Assembly: GCA_964036665.1 (NCBI GenBank)
Contig: OZ038527.1
Coordinates: 12,617,835 to 12,681,834 of the forward strand
Length of the DNA: 64,000 nucleotides
Source of the DNA: Gordius sp. MW1
Taxonomy: Eukaryota; Nematomorpha; Gordioida; Gordea; Gordiidae
Direction of reading: 5' to 3'
The position numbers were made by a program, and so were the translations under genes. The notes beneath the pieces were generated by a model, which worked only from the letters and a program-made list of their open reading frames with translations, did no database searches and was not told where the DNA came from. Below are positions 13,376 to 26,635 of this stretch, piece after piece. How positions within the stretch are numbered: the first letter of the stretch is position 1; each line of letters begins with the position of its first letter.

Positions 13376-15434
13376 GGAAGTCAATCGAGGATAATAGGAT
13401 TCTCAAATTGGCTTAATTTTATATATTTTTCAAGCTCTTTCACGTAGAATCGAAAAAAATACATATTTTACCTCAAAATTTACACATTTTTTTCTTTCAA
13501 CTCTATTCATCCGATGAAAGTTGTCGTTTTCAGACGTGGTTTCCATGATAAAAAGTAACAATTTATCAGAATAAGAAAACTATTAATTTGAAATCATGAT
13601 CGCATAGAGCAGTTTTCAAAAATTAAGCACTCACGTTGCGATACAACAAACTAATCGCAACAATAAAACGTTGTCTTTTGTCAAAATGATGGCTCTCGCA
13701 GCTTAAAACCTCTTTTCGGAAGTCAATCGAGGATAATAGGATTCTCAAATTGGCTTACTTTTATATATTTTTTCAAGCTCTTTCACATAGAATCGAAAAA
13801 AATAAATATTACTACCTCAAAATATTTCACATTTTTTTATTCAACCGTATTCATGCGATGAAAGTTGTCGTTTTCAGACGTTGTTTCCATGATAAAAAGT
13901 AACAATTTATCAGAATCAGAAAACTATTACTTTGTAATCATTAACGCATGGAGCAGTTTTCAAAAATTAAGCCCTCACGTTGCGATACAACAAACTAATC
14001 GCAACAATAAAAGGTTGTCTTTTGTCAAAATGATAGTTCTCGCAGCTTAAAACCTCTTTTCGGAAGTCAATCGAGGATAATAGGATTCTCAAATTAGCTT
14101 ACTTTTATATATTTTTTCAAGCTCTTTCACATAGAATCGAAAAAAATAAATATTTTTACCTCAAAATTTTCACATATTTTTCTTTCAACCGTATTCATCC
14201 GATGAAAGTTGTCGTTTTCAGACGTGGTTTCCATGATAAAAAGTAACAATCTATCAGAATCAGAAAACTATTACTTTGAAATCATCATCGCATAGAGCAG
14301 TTTTCAAAAATTAAGCCCTCACGTAGCGATACAACAAACTAATCGCATCAATAAAACGTTTTCTTTTGTCAAAATGATGGCTCTCGCAGCTTAAAACCTC
14401 TTTTCGGAAGTCAATCGAGGATAATAGGATTCTCAAATTGGATTACTTTTATATATTTTTTCAAGCTCTTTCACATAGAATCGAAAAAAATAAATATTTT
14501 ACCTCAAAATTTAACACATTTTTTTCTTTCAACCCTATTCATCCGATGAAAGTTGTCGTTTTGAGACGTGGTTTCCATGATAAAGTAACAATTTATCAGA
14601 ATCAGAAAACTATTACTTTGAAATCATGATCGCATAGAGCAGTTTTCAAAAATTAAGCACTCACGTTGCGATACAACAAACTAATCGCAACAATAAAACG
14701 TTGTCTTTTGTCAAAATGATAGTTCTCGCAGCTTAATACCTCCTTTCGGAAGTCAATCGAGGATAATAGGATTCTCAAATTGGCTTACTTTTATATATTT
14801 TTTCAAGCTCTTTCACATAGAATCGAAAAAAATAAATATTTTTACCACAAAATTTTTCACATATTTTTCTTTCAACCGTATTCATCCGATGAAAGTTGTC
14901 GTTTTCAGACCTGGTTTCCATGATAAAAAGTAACAATTTATCAGAATAAGAAAACTATTAATTTGAAATCATGATCGCATAGAGCAGTTTTCAAAAATTA
15001 AGCACTCACGTTGCGATACAACAAACTAATCGCAACAATAAAACGTTGTCTTTTGTCAAAATGATAGTTCTCGCAGCTTAAAACCTCTTTTCGGAAGTCA
15101 ATCGAGGATAATAGGATTCTCAAATTGGATTACTTTTATATATTTTTTCAAGCTCTTTCACATAGAATCGAAAAAAATAAATATTTTACCTCAAAATTTA
15201 ACACATTTTTTTCTTTCAACCCTATTCATCCGATGAAAGTTGTCGTTTTGAGACGTGGTTTCCATGATAAAGTAACAATTTATCAGAATAAGAAAACTAT
15301 TAATTTGAAATCATGATCGCATAGAGCAGTTTTCAAAAATTAAGCACTCACGTTGCGATACAACAAACTAATCGCAACAATAAAACGTTGTCTTTTGTCA
15401 AAATGATAGTTCGAGCAGCTTAAAACCTCTTTTC
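13376..15434 (+). repeat. 6-monomer HOR of 2,059 bp, copy 1
   Basis: The monomers start at 13,376 (342 bp), 13,718 (344), 14,062 (344), 14,406 (342), 14,748 (345) and 15,093 (342), totalling 2,059 bp. Each has private markers: ATACATATTTTACC in the first, ATTACTACC with ATTAACGCAT in the second, AACAATCTATC with CGTAGCGAT in the third, GTTTTGAGACG in the fourth and sixth, and TAATACCTCC at the end of the fourth. Copy 1 has TTGTAATCATTAACGCATGG where copies 2 and 3 have TTGAAATCATTAACGCATAG. The repeat probably begins near 13.2 kb with a fragment of the sixth monomer. Confidence 0.93.
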
Positions 15435-17493
15435 GGAAGTCAATCGAGGATAATAGGATTCTCAAATTGGCTTAATTTTATATATTTTTCAAGCTCTTTC
15501 ACGTAGAATCGAAAAAAATACATATTTTACCTCAAAATTTACACATTTTTTTCTTTCAACTCTATTCATCCGATGAAAGTTGTCGTTTTCAGACGTGGTT
15601 TCCATGATAAAAAGTAACAATTTATCAGAATAAGAAAACTATTAATTTGAAATCATGATCGCATAGAGCAGTTTTCAAAAATTAAGCACTCACGTTGCGA
15701 TACAACAAACTAATCACAACAATAAAACGTTGTCTTTTGTCAAAATGATGGCTCTCGCAGCTTAAAACCTCTTTTCGGAAGTCAATCGAGGATAATAGGA
15801 TTCTCAAATTGGCTTACTTTTATATATTTTTTCAAGCTCTTTCACATAGAATCGAAAAAAATAAATATTACTACCTCAAAATATTTCACATTTTTTTTTT
15901 CAACCGTATTCATGCGATGAAAGTTGTCGTTTTCAGACGTTGTTTCCATGATAAAAAGTAACAATTTATCAGAATCAGAAAACTATTACTTTGAAATCAT
16001 TAACGCATAGAGCAGTTTTCAAAAATTAAGCCCTCACGTTGCGATACAACAAACTAATCGCAACAATAAAAGGTTGTCTTTTGTCAAAATGATAGTTCTC
16101 GCAGCTTAAAACCTCTTTTCGGAAGTCAATCGAGGATAATAGGATTCTCAAATTAGCTTACTTTTATATATTTTTTCAAGCTCTTTCACATAGAATCGAA
16201 AAAAATAAATATTTTTACCTCAAAATTTTCACATATTTTTCTTTCAACCGTATTCATCCGATGAAAGTTGTCGTTTTCAGACGTGGTTTCCATGATAAAA
16301 AGTAACAATCTATCAGAATCAGAAAACTATTACTTTGAAATCATCATCACATAGAGCAGTTTTCAAAAATTAAGCCCTCACGTAGCGATACAACAAACTA
16401 ATCGCATCAATAAAACGTTTTCTTTTGTCAAAATGATGGCTCTCGCAGCTTAAAACCTCTTTTCGGAAGTCAATCGAGGATAATAGGATTCTCAAATTGG
16501 ATTACTTTTATATATTTTTTCAAGCTCTTTCACATAGAATCGAAAAAAATAAATATTTTACCTCAAAATTTAACACATTTTTTTCTTTCAACCCTATTCA
16601 TCCGATGAAAGTTGTCGTTTTGAGACGTGGTTTCCATGATAAAGTAACAATTTATCAGAATCAGAAAACTATTACTTTGAAATCATGATCGCATAGAGCA
16701 GTTTTCAAAAATTAAGCACTCACGTTGCGATACAACAAACTAATCGCAACAATAAAACGTTGTCTTTTGTCAAAATGATAGTTCTCGCAGCTTAATACCT
16801 CCTTTCGGAAGTCAATCGAGGATAATAGGATTCTCAAATTGGCTTACTTTTATATATTTTTTCAAGCTCTTTCACATAGAATCGAAAAAAATAAATATTT
16901 TTACCACAAAATTTTTCACATATTTTTCTTTCAACCGTATTCATCCGATGAAAGTTGTCGTTTTCAGACCTGGTTTCCATGATAAAAAGTAACAATTTAT
17001 CAGAATAAGAAAACTATTAATTTGAAATCATGATCGCATAGAGCAGTTTTCAAAAATTAAGCACTCACGTTGCGATACAACAAACTAATCGCAACAATAA
17101 AACGTTGTCTTTTGTCAAAATGATAGTTCTCGCAGCTTAAAACCTCTTTTCGGAAGTCAATCGAGGATAATAGGATTCTCAAATTGGATTACTTTTATAT
17201 ATTTTTTCAAGCTCTTTCACATAGAATCGAAAAAAATAAATATTTTACCTCAAAATTTAACACATTTTTTTCTTTCAACCCTATTCATCCGATGAAAGTT
17301 GTCGTTTTGAGACGTGGTTTCCATGATAAAGTAACAATTTATCAGAATAAGAAAACTATTAATTTGAAATCATGATCGCATAGAGCAGTTTTCAAAAATT
17401 AAGCACTCACGTTGCGATACAACAAACTAATCGCAACAATAAAACGTTGTCTTTTGTCAAAATGATAGTTCGAGCAGCTTAAAACCTCTTTTC
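15435..17493 (+). repeat. 6-monomer HOR of 2,059 bp, copy 2
   Basis: The monomer order and lengths are the same as in copy 1, with an exact 2,059-bp offset. Private or shared changes include AATCACAAC near 15,713 (shared with copy 3) and CATCATCACAT near 16,341 (copy 2 only). Only a handful of differences separate the copies, about 99.5% identity or better by eye. Confidence 0.93.
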
Positions 17494-19549
17494 GGAAGTC
17501 AATCGAGGATAATAGGATTCTCAAATTGGCTTAATTTTATATATTTTTCAAGCTCTTTCACGTAGAATCGAAAAAAATACATATTTTACCTCAAAATTTA
17601 CACATTTTTTTCTTTCAACTCTATTCATCCGATGAAAGTTGTCGTTTTCAGACGTGGTTTCCATGATAAAAAGTAACAATTTATCAGAATAAGAAAACTA
17701 TTAATTTGAAATCATGATCGCATAGAGCAGTTTTCAAAAATTAAGCACTCACGTTGCGATACAACAAACTAATCACAACAATAAAACGTTGTCTTTTGTC
17801 AAAATGATGGCTCTCGCAGCTTAAAACCTCTTTTCGGAAGTCAATCGAGGATAATAGGATTCTCAAATTGGCTTACTTTTATATATTTTTTCAAGCTCTT
17901 TCACATAGAATCGAAAAAAATAAATATTACTACCTCAAAATATTTCACATTTTTTTTTTCAACCGTATTCATGCGATGAAAGTTGTCGTTTTCAGACGTT
18001 GTTTCCATGATAAAAAGTAACAATTTATCAGAATCAGAAAACTATTACTTTGAAATCATTAACGCATAGAGCAGTTTTCAAAAATTAAGCCCTCACGTTG
18101 CGATACAACAAACTAATCGCAACAATAAAAGGTTGTCTTTTGTCAAAATGATAGTTCTCGCAGCTTAAAACCTCTTTTCGGAAGTCAATCGAGGATAATA
18201 GGATTCTCAAATTAGCTTACTTTTATATATTTTTTCAAGCTCTTTCACATAGAATCGAAAAAAATAAATATTTTTACCTCAAAATTTTAACATATTTTTC
18301 TTTCAACCGTATTCATCCGATGAAAGTTGTCGTTTTCAGACGTGGTTTCCATGATAAAAAGTAACAATCTATCAGAATCAGAAAACTATTACTTTGAAAT
18401 CATCATCGCATAGAGCAGTTTTCAAAAATTAAGCCCTCACGTAGCGATACAACAAACTAATCGCATCAATAAAACGTTTTCTTTTGTCAAAATGATGGCT
18501 CTCGCAGCTTAAAACCTCTTTTCGGAAGTCAATCGAGGATAATAGGATTCTCAAATTGGATTACTTTTATATATTTTTTCAAGCTCTTTCACATAGAATC
18601 GAAAAAAATAAATATTTTACCTCAAAATTTAACACATTTTTTTCTTTCAACCCTATTCATCCGATGAAAGTTGTCGTTTTGAGACGTGGTTTCCATGATA
18701 AAGTAACAATTTATCAGAATCAGAAAACTATTACTTTGAAATCATGATCGCATAGAGCAGTTTTCAAAAATTAAGCACTCACGTTGCGATACAACAAACT
18801 AATCGCAACAATAAAACGTTGTCTTTTGTCAAAATGATAGTTCTCGCAGCTTAATACCTCCTTTCGGAAGTCAATCGAGGATAATAGGATTCTCAAATTG
18901 GCTTACTTTTATATATTTTTTCAAGCTCTTTCACATAGAATCGAAAAAAATAAATATTTTTACCACAAAATTTTTCACATATTTTTCTTTCAACCGTATT
19001 CATCCGATGAAAGTTGTCGTTTTCAGACCTGGTTTCCATGATAAAAAGTAACAATTTATCAGAATAAGAAAACTATTAATTTGAAATCATGATCGCATAG
19101 AGCAGTTTTCAAAAATTAAGCACTCACGTTGCGATACAACAAACTAATCGCAACAATAAAACGTTGTCTTTTGTCAAAATGATAGTTCTCGCAGCTTAAA
19201 ACCTCTTTTCGGAAGTCAATCGAGGATAATAGGATTCTCAAATTGGATTACTTTTATATATTTTTTCAAGCTCTTTCACATAGAATCGAAAAAAATAAAT
19301 ATTTTACCTCAAAATTTAACACATTTTTTTCTTTCAACCCTATTCATCCGATGAAAGTTGTCGTTTTGAGACGTGGTTTCCATGATAAAGTAACAATTTA
19401 TCAGAATAAGAAAACTATTAATTTGAAATCATGATCGCATAGAGCAGTTTTCAAAAATTAAGCACTCACTTTGCGATACAACAAACTAATCGCAACAATA
19501 AAACGTTGTCTTTTGTCAAAATGATTCTCGCAGCTTAAAACCTCTTTTC
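17494..19549 (+). repeat. 6-monomer HOR of 2,059 bp, copy 3
   Basis: This copy has the same offset and order as the first two. It carries AAATTTTAACAT near 18,285, where the other copies have AAATTTTCACAT. Its final monomer changes near 19,469 to CACTCACTTTGCGAT and loses bases before CTCGCAGC (AAATGATTCTCGC). The array then continues with a different subtype, so the HOR run ends here. Confidence 0.9.
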
Positions 19550-20610
19550 GGAAGTCAATCGAGGATAATAGGATTCTCAAATTGGCTTACTTTTATATAT
19601 TTTTTCAAGCTCTTTCACATAGAATCGAAAAAAATAAATATTACTACATCAAAATATTTCACATTTTTTTATTCAACCGTATTCATGCGATGAAAGTTGT
19701 CGTTTTCAGACGTTGTTTCCATGATAAAAAGTGAAAATTTATCAGAATCAGAAAACTATTACTTTGAAATCATCATCGCATAGAGCAGTTTTCAAAAATT
19801 AAGCCCTCACGTAGCGATACAACAAACTAATCGCAACAATAAAACGTTTTCTTTTGTCAAAATGATAGTTCGCGCAGCTTAAAACCTCTTTTCGGAAGTC
19901 AATCGAGGATAATAGGATTCTCAAATTGGCTTACTTTTATATATTTTTTTAAGCTCTTTCACATAGAATCGAAAAAAATAAATAATTTTACCTCAAAATT
20001 TTTCACATTTTTTTATTCAATCCTATCCATCCGATGAAAGTTGTCGTTTTCAGACGTGGTTTCCATGATAAAAAGTAACAATTTATTAGAATAAGAAAAC
20101 TATTAATTTGAAATCATGATCGCATAGAGCAGTTTTCAAAAATTAAGCACTCACGTTGCGATACAACAAACTAATCGCAACAATAAAACGTTGTCTTTTG
20201 TCAAAATGATGGCTCTCGCAGCTTAAAACCTCTTTTCGGAAGTCAATCGAGGATAATAGGATTCTCAAATTGGCTTACTTTTATATATTTTTTCAAGCTC
20301 TTTCACATAGAATCGAAAAAAATAAATATTACTACCTCAAAATATTTAACATTTTTTTATTCAACCGTATTCATGCGATGAAAGTTGTCGTTTTCAGACG
20401 TTGTTTCCATGATAAAAAGTAACAATTTATCAGAATCAGAAAACTATTACTTTGAAATCATTAACGCATAGAGCAGTTTTCAAAGATTAAGCCCTCACGT
20501 TGCGATACAACAAACTAATCGAAACAATAAAAGGTTGTTTTTTGTCAAAATGATAGTTCTCGCAGCTTAAAACCTCTTTTCGGAAGTCAATCGAGGATAA
20601 TAGGATTCTC
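18730..20610 (+). repeat. Duplicated block (10-monomer offset), left copy
   Basis: The block recurs at about 22,170-24,050 with an offset of 3,437 bp. Shared rare markers are TTAATACCTCC (18,851 / 22,288), AAATGATTCTCGC (about 19,523 / 22,960), TTCAATCCTATCC (about 20,017 / 23,454) and AATCGAAACAATAAAAGG (about 20,518 / 23,955). The two copies differ at several sites, so this is an older event than the 2,059-bp HOR spread. It overlaps the end of HOR copy 3. Confidence 0.8.
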
Positions 20611-22170
20611 AAATTGGCTTACTTTTATATATTTTTTCAAGCTCTTTCACATAGAATCGAAAAAAATAAATATTTTTACCTCAAAGTTTTTCACATTTCT
20701 TTTCTTTCAACCGTATTCATCCGATGAAAGTTGTCGTTTTCAGACGTTGTTTCCATGATAAAAAGTAAAAATTTATCAGAATCAGAAAACTATTACTTTG
20801 AAATCATGATCGCATAGAGCAATTTTCAAAAATTAAGCACTCACGTTGCGATACAACAAACTAATCGCAACAATAAAACGTTGTCTTTTGTCAAAATGAT
20901 AGTTCTCGCAGCTTAAAACCTCTTTTCGGAAGTCAATCGAGGATAATAGGATTCTCAAATTGGCTTACTTTTATATATTTTTTCAAGCTCTTTCACATAG
21001 AATCGAAAAAAACAAATATTTTTACCTCAAAGTTTTTCACATTTCTTTTATTCAACCGTATTCATCCGATGAAAGTTGTCGTTTTCAGACGTTGTTTCCA
21101 TGATAAAAAGTAAAAATTTATCAGAATCAGAAAACTATTACTTTGAAATCATGATCGCATAGAGCAATTTTCAAAAATTAAGCACTCACGTTACGATACA
21201 ACAAACTAATCGCAACAATAAAACGTTGTCTTTTGTCAAAATGATAGTTCTCGCAGCTTAAAACCTCTTTTCGGAAGTCAATCGAGGATAATAGGATTCT
21301 CAAATCGGCTTTCTTTTATATATTTTTTCAAGCTATTTCAGATAGAATCGAAAAAAATAAATATTTTTACCTCAACGTTTTTCACATTTTTTTCTTTCAA
21401 CCGTATTCATCCGATGAAAGTTGTCGTTTTCAGACGTTGTTTCCATGATAAAAATTAACAATTTATCAGAATCAGAAAGCTATTACTTTGAAATCATGAT
21501 CGCATAGAGCAGTTTTCAAAAATTAAGCACTCACGTTGCGATACAACAAACTAATCGCAACAATAAAACGTTGTCTTTTGTCAAAATGATAGTTCGCGCA
21601 GCTTAAAACCTCTTTTCGGAAGTCAATCGAGGATAATAGGATTCTCAAATTGGCTTAATTTTATATATTTTTCAAGCTCTTTCACGTAGAATCGAAAAAA
21701 AAAAATATTTTACCTCAAAATTTACACATTTTTTTCTTTCAACTCTATTCATCCGATGAAAGTTGTCGTTTTCAGACGTGGTTTCCATGATAAAAAGTAA
21801 CAATTTATCAGAATCAGAAAACTATTACTTTGAAATCATGATCGCATAGAGCAGTTTTCAAAAATTAAGCACTCACGTTGCGATACAACAAACTAATCGC
21901 AACAATAAAAGGTTGTCTTTTGTCAAAATGATAGTTCTCGCAGCTTAAAACCTCTTTTCGGAAGTCAATCGAGGATAATAGGATTCTCAAATTGGCTTAC
22001 TTTTATATATTTTTCCAGCTCTTTCACATAGAATCGAAAAAAATAAATATTTTTACCTCAAAATTTTTCACATTTTTTTATTCAACCGTATTCATCCGAT
22101 GAAAGTTGTCGTGTTCAGACGTTGTTTCCATGATAAAAAGTAAAAATTTATCAGAATCAGAAAACTATTA
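20611..22170 (+). repeat. Mosaic monomers between duplicated blocks
   Basis: This stretch holds four to five monomers, all of the same satellite. Near 20.7-21.2 kb they resemble the left family again (CACATTTCTTTT, GTAAAAATTT). At 21,302 there is a distinctive AAATCGGCTTTC plus AAGCTATTTCAGATAG unit. Near 22,015 there is a TTTTCCAGCTC unit, which reappears four times at 27.2-29.6 kb. No other sequence is present. Confidence 0.8.
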
Positions 22171-24050
22171 CTTTGAAATCATGATCGCATAGAGCAGTTT
22201 TCAAAAATTAAGCACTCACGTTGCGATACAACAAACTAATCGCAACAATAAAACGTTGTCTTTTGTCAAAATGACAGTTCTCGCAGCTTAATACCTCCTT
22301 TCGGAAGTCAATCGAGGATAATAGGATTCTCAAATTGGCTTACTTTTATATATTTTTTCAAGCTCTTTCACATAGAATCGAAAAAAATAAATATTTTTAC
22401 CACAAAATTTTTCACATATTTTTCTTTCAACCGTATTCATCCGATGAAAGTTGTCGTTTTCAGACGTGGTTTCCATGATAAAAAGTAACAATTTATCAGA
22501 ATAAGAAAACTATTAATTTGAAATCATGATCGCATAGAGCAGTTTTCAAAAATTAAGCACTCACGTTGCGATACAACAAACTAATCGCATCAATAAAACG
22601 TTGTCTTTTGTCAAAATGATAGTTCTCGCAGCTTAAAACCTCTTTTCGGAAGTCAATCGAGGATAATAGGATTCTCAAATTGGCTTACTTTTATATATTT
22701 TTTCAAGCTCTTTCACATAGAATCGAAAAAAATAAATATTTTACCTCAAAATTTAACACATTTTTTTCTTTCAACCCTATTCATCCGATGAAAGTTGTCG
22801 TTTTCAGACGTGGTTTCCATGATAAAGTAACAATTTATCAGAATAAGAAAACTATTAATTTGAAATCATGATCGCATAGAGCAGTTTTCAAAAATTAAGC
22901 AATCACTTTGCGATACAACAAACTAATCGCAACAATAAAACGTTGTCTTTTGTCAAAATGATTCTCGCAGCTTAAAACCTCTTTTCGGAAGTCAATCGAG
23001 GATAATAGGATTCTCAAATTGGCTTACTTTTATATATTTTTTCAAGCTCTTTCACATAGAATCGAAAAAAATAAATATTACTACATCAAAATATTTCACA
23101 TTTTTTTATTCAACCGTATTCATGCGATGAAAGTTGTCGTTTTCAGACGTTGTTTCCATGATAAAAAGTAAAAATTTATCAGAATCAGAAAACTATTACT
23201 TTGAAATCATCATCGCATAGAGCAGTTTTCAAAAATTAAGCCCTCACGTAGCGATACAACAAACTAATCGCAACAATAAAACGTTTTCTTTTGTCAAAAT
23301 GATAGTTCGCGCAGCTTAAAACCTCTTTTCGGAAGTCAATCGAGGATAATAGGATTCTCAAATTGGCTTACTTTTATATATTTTTTCAAGCTCTTTCACA
23401 TAGAATCGAAAAAAATAAATAATTTTACCTCAAAATTTTTCACATTTTTTTATTCAATCCTATCCATCCGATGAAAGTTGTCGTTTTCAGACGTGGTTTC
23501 CATGATAAAAAGTAACAATTTATTAGAATAAGAAAACTATTAATTTAAAATCATGATCGCATAGAGCAGTTTTCAAAAATTAATCACTCACGTTGCGATA
23601 CAACAAACTAATCGCAACAATAAAACGTTGTCTTTTGTCAAAATGATGGCTCTCGCAGCTTAAAACCTCTTTTCGGAAGTCAATCGAGGATAATAGGATT
23701 CTCAAATTGGCTTACTTTTATATATTTTTTCAAGCTCTTTCACATAGAATCGAAAAAAATAAATATTACTACCTCAAAATATTTCACATTTTTTTATTCA
23801 ACCGTATTCATGCGATGAAAGTTGTCGTTTTCAGACGTTGTTTCCATGATAAAAAGTAACAATTTATCAGAATCAGAAAACTATTACTTTGAAATCATTA
23901 ACGCATAGAGCAGTTTTCAAAAATTAAGCCCTCACGTTGCGATACAACAAACTAATCGAAACAATAAAAGGTTGTCTTTTGTCAAAATGATAGTTCTCGC
24001 AGCTTAAAACCTCTTTTCGGAAGTCAATCGAGGATAATAGGATTCTCAAA
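22170..24050 (+). repeat. Duplicated block (10-monomer offset), right copy
   Basis: This is the partner of 18,730-20,610. It has its own changes, such as CAATCACTTTGCG near 22,900, TAATCACTCACG near 23,581 and AATTTAAAATCATG near 23,544. To its right the subtype changes to AAATTAGCTTAC. Confidence 0.8.
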
Positions 24051-24389
24051 TTAGCTTACTTTTATATATTTTTTCAAGCTCTTTCACATAGAATCGAAAA
24101 AAATAAATATTTTTACCTCAAAATTTTTCACATATTTTTCTTTCAACCGTATTCATCCGATGAAAGTTGTCGTTTTCAGACGTGGTTTCCATGATAAAAA
24201 GTAACAATCTATCAGAATCAGAAAACTATTACTTTGAAATCATCATCGCATAGAGCAGTTTTCAAAAATTAAGCCCTCACGTAGCGATACAACAAACTAA
24301 TCGCATCAATAAAACGTTTTCTTTTGTCAAAATGATAGTTCTCGCAGCTTAAAACTTCTTTTCGGAAGTCAATCGAGGATAATAGGATT

Positions 24390-24885
24390 CTCAAATCGGC
24401 TTTCTTTTATATATTTTTTCAAGCTATTTCAGATAGAATCGAAAAAAATAAATATTTTTACCTCAACGTTTTTCACATTTTTTTCTTTCAACCGTATTCA
24501 TCCGATGAAAGTTGTCGTTTTCAGACGTTGTTTCCATGATAAAAATTAACAATTTATCAGAATCAGAAAGCTATTACTTTGAAATCATGATCGCATAGAG
24601 CAGTTTTCAAAAATTAAGCACTCACGTTGCGATACAACAAACTAATCGCAACAATAAAACGTTGTCTTTTGTCAAAATGATAGTTCGCGCAGCTTAAAAC
24701 CTCTTTTCAGAAGTCAATCGAGGATAATAGGATTCTCAAATTGGCTTAATTTTATATATTTTTCAAGCTCCTTCACGTAGAATCGAAAAAAATAAATATT
24801 TTACCTCAAAATTTACACATTTTTTTCTTTCAACTCTATTCATCCGATGAAAGTTGTCGTTTTCAGACGTGGTTTCCATGATAAA
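24390..24885 (+). repeat. Copy of 21,300-21,780 (9-monomer offset)
   Basis: AAATCGGCTTTC, AAGCTATTTCAGATAG, TACCTCAACG and AAAAATTAACAATTTATC with AGAAAGC all recur at an offset of 3,090 bp. The match stops where the right copy has the short AAAAAGTATTTATC form near 24,887. Confidence 0.8.
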
Positions 24886-26635
24886 AAGTATTTATCAGAA
24901 TAAGAAAACTATTAATTTGATATCATGATCGCATAGAGCAGTTTTCAAAAATTAAGCACTCACGTTGCGATACAACAAACTAATCGCAACAATAAAACGT
25001 TGTCTTTTGTCAAAATGATGGCTCTCGCAGCTTAAAACCTCTTTTCGGAAGTCAATCGAGGATAATAGGATTCTCAAATTGGCTTACTTTTATATATTTT
25101 TTCAAGCTCTTTCACATAGAATCGAAAAAAATAAATATTACTACCTCAAAATATTTCACATTTTTTTATTCAACCGTATTCATGCGATGAAAGTTGTCGT
25201 TTTCAGACGTTGTTTCCATGATAAAAAGTAACAATTTATCAGAATCAGAAAACTATTACTTTGAAATCATTAACGCATAGAGCAGTTTTCAAAAATTAAG
25301 CCCTCACGTTGCGATACAACAAACTAATCGCAACAATAAAAGGTTGTCTTTTGTCAAAATGATGGTTCTCGCAGCTTAAAACCTCTTTTCGGAAGTCAAT
25401 CGAGGATAATAGGATTCTCAAATTAGCTTACTTTTATATATTTTTTCAAGCTCTTTCACATAGAATCGAAAAAAATAAATATTTTTACCTCAAAATTTTT
25501 CACATATTTTTCTTTCAACCGTATTCATCCGATGAAAGTTGTCGTTTTCAGACGTTGTTTCCATGATAAAAATTAACAATTTATCAGAATCAGAAAGCTA
25601 TTACTTTGAAATCATGATCGCATAGAGCAGTTTTCAAAAATTAAGCACTCACGTTGCGATACAACAAACTAATCGCAACAATAAAACGTTGTCTTTTGTC
25701 AAAATGATAGTTCGCGCAGCTTAAAACCTCTTTTCAGAAGTCAATCGAGGATAATAGGATTCTCAAATTGGCTTAATTTTATATATTTTTCAAGCTCCTT
25801 CACGTAGAATCGAAAAAAATAAATATTTTACCTCAAAATTTACACATTTTTTTCTTTCAACTCTATTCATCCGATGAAAGTTGTCGTTTTCAGACGTGGT
25901 TTCCATGATAAAAAGTATTTATCAGAATAAGAAAACTATTAATTTGATATCATGATCGCATAGAGCAGTTTTCAAAAATTAAGCACTCACGTTGCGATAC
26001 AACAAACTAATCGCAACAATAAAACGTTGTCTTTTGTCAAAATGATGGCTCTCGCAGCTTAAAACCTCTTTTCGGAAGTCAATCGAGGATAATAGGATTC
26101 TCAAATTGGCTTACTTTTATATATTTTTTCAAGCTCTTTCACATAGAATCGAAAAAAATAAATATTTTTACCTCAAAATTTTTCACATATTTTTCTTTCA
26201 ACCGTATTCATCCGATGAAAGTTGTCGTTTTCAGACGTTGTTTCCATGATAAAAATTAACAATTTATCAGAATCAGAAAGCTATTACTTTGAAATCATGA
26301 TCGCATAGAGCAGTTTTCAAAAATTAAGCACTCACGTTGCGATACAACAAACTAATCGCAACAATAAAACGTTGTCTTTTGTCAAAATGATAGTTCGCGC
26401 AGCTTAAAACCTCTTTTCAGAAGTCAATCGAGGATAATAGGATTCTCAAATTGGCTTAATTTTATATATTTTTCAAGCTCCTTCACGTAGAATCGAAAAA
26501 AATAAATATTTTACCTCAAAATTTACACATTTTTTTCTTTCAACTCTATTCATCCGATGAAAGTTGTCGTTTTCAGACGTGGTTTCCATGATAAAAAGTA
26601 TTTATCAGAATAAGAAAACTATTAATTTGATATCA
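24541..26635 (+). repeat. 3-monomer (1,027 bp) and 2-monomer (683 bp) tandem units
   Basis: The marker AAAAATTAACAATTTATC occurs at 24,541, 25,568 and 26,251. The deletion marker AAGTATTTATC occurs at 24,887, 25,914 and 26,597. Spacings are 1,027 and then 683 bp. The 2-monomer unit equals the 3-monomer unit without its ATTACTACC / ATTAACGCAT monomer, so a one-monomer loss can explain the change. The short AAGTATTTATC form lacks five bases relative to AAGTAACAATTTATC. Confidence 0.87.
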
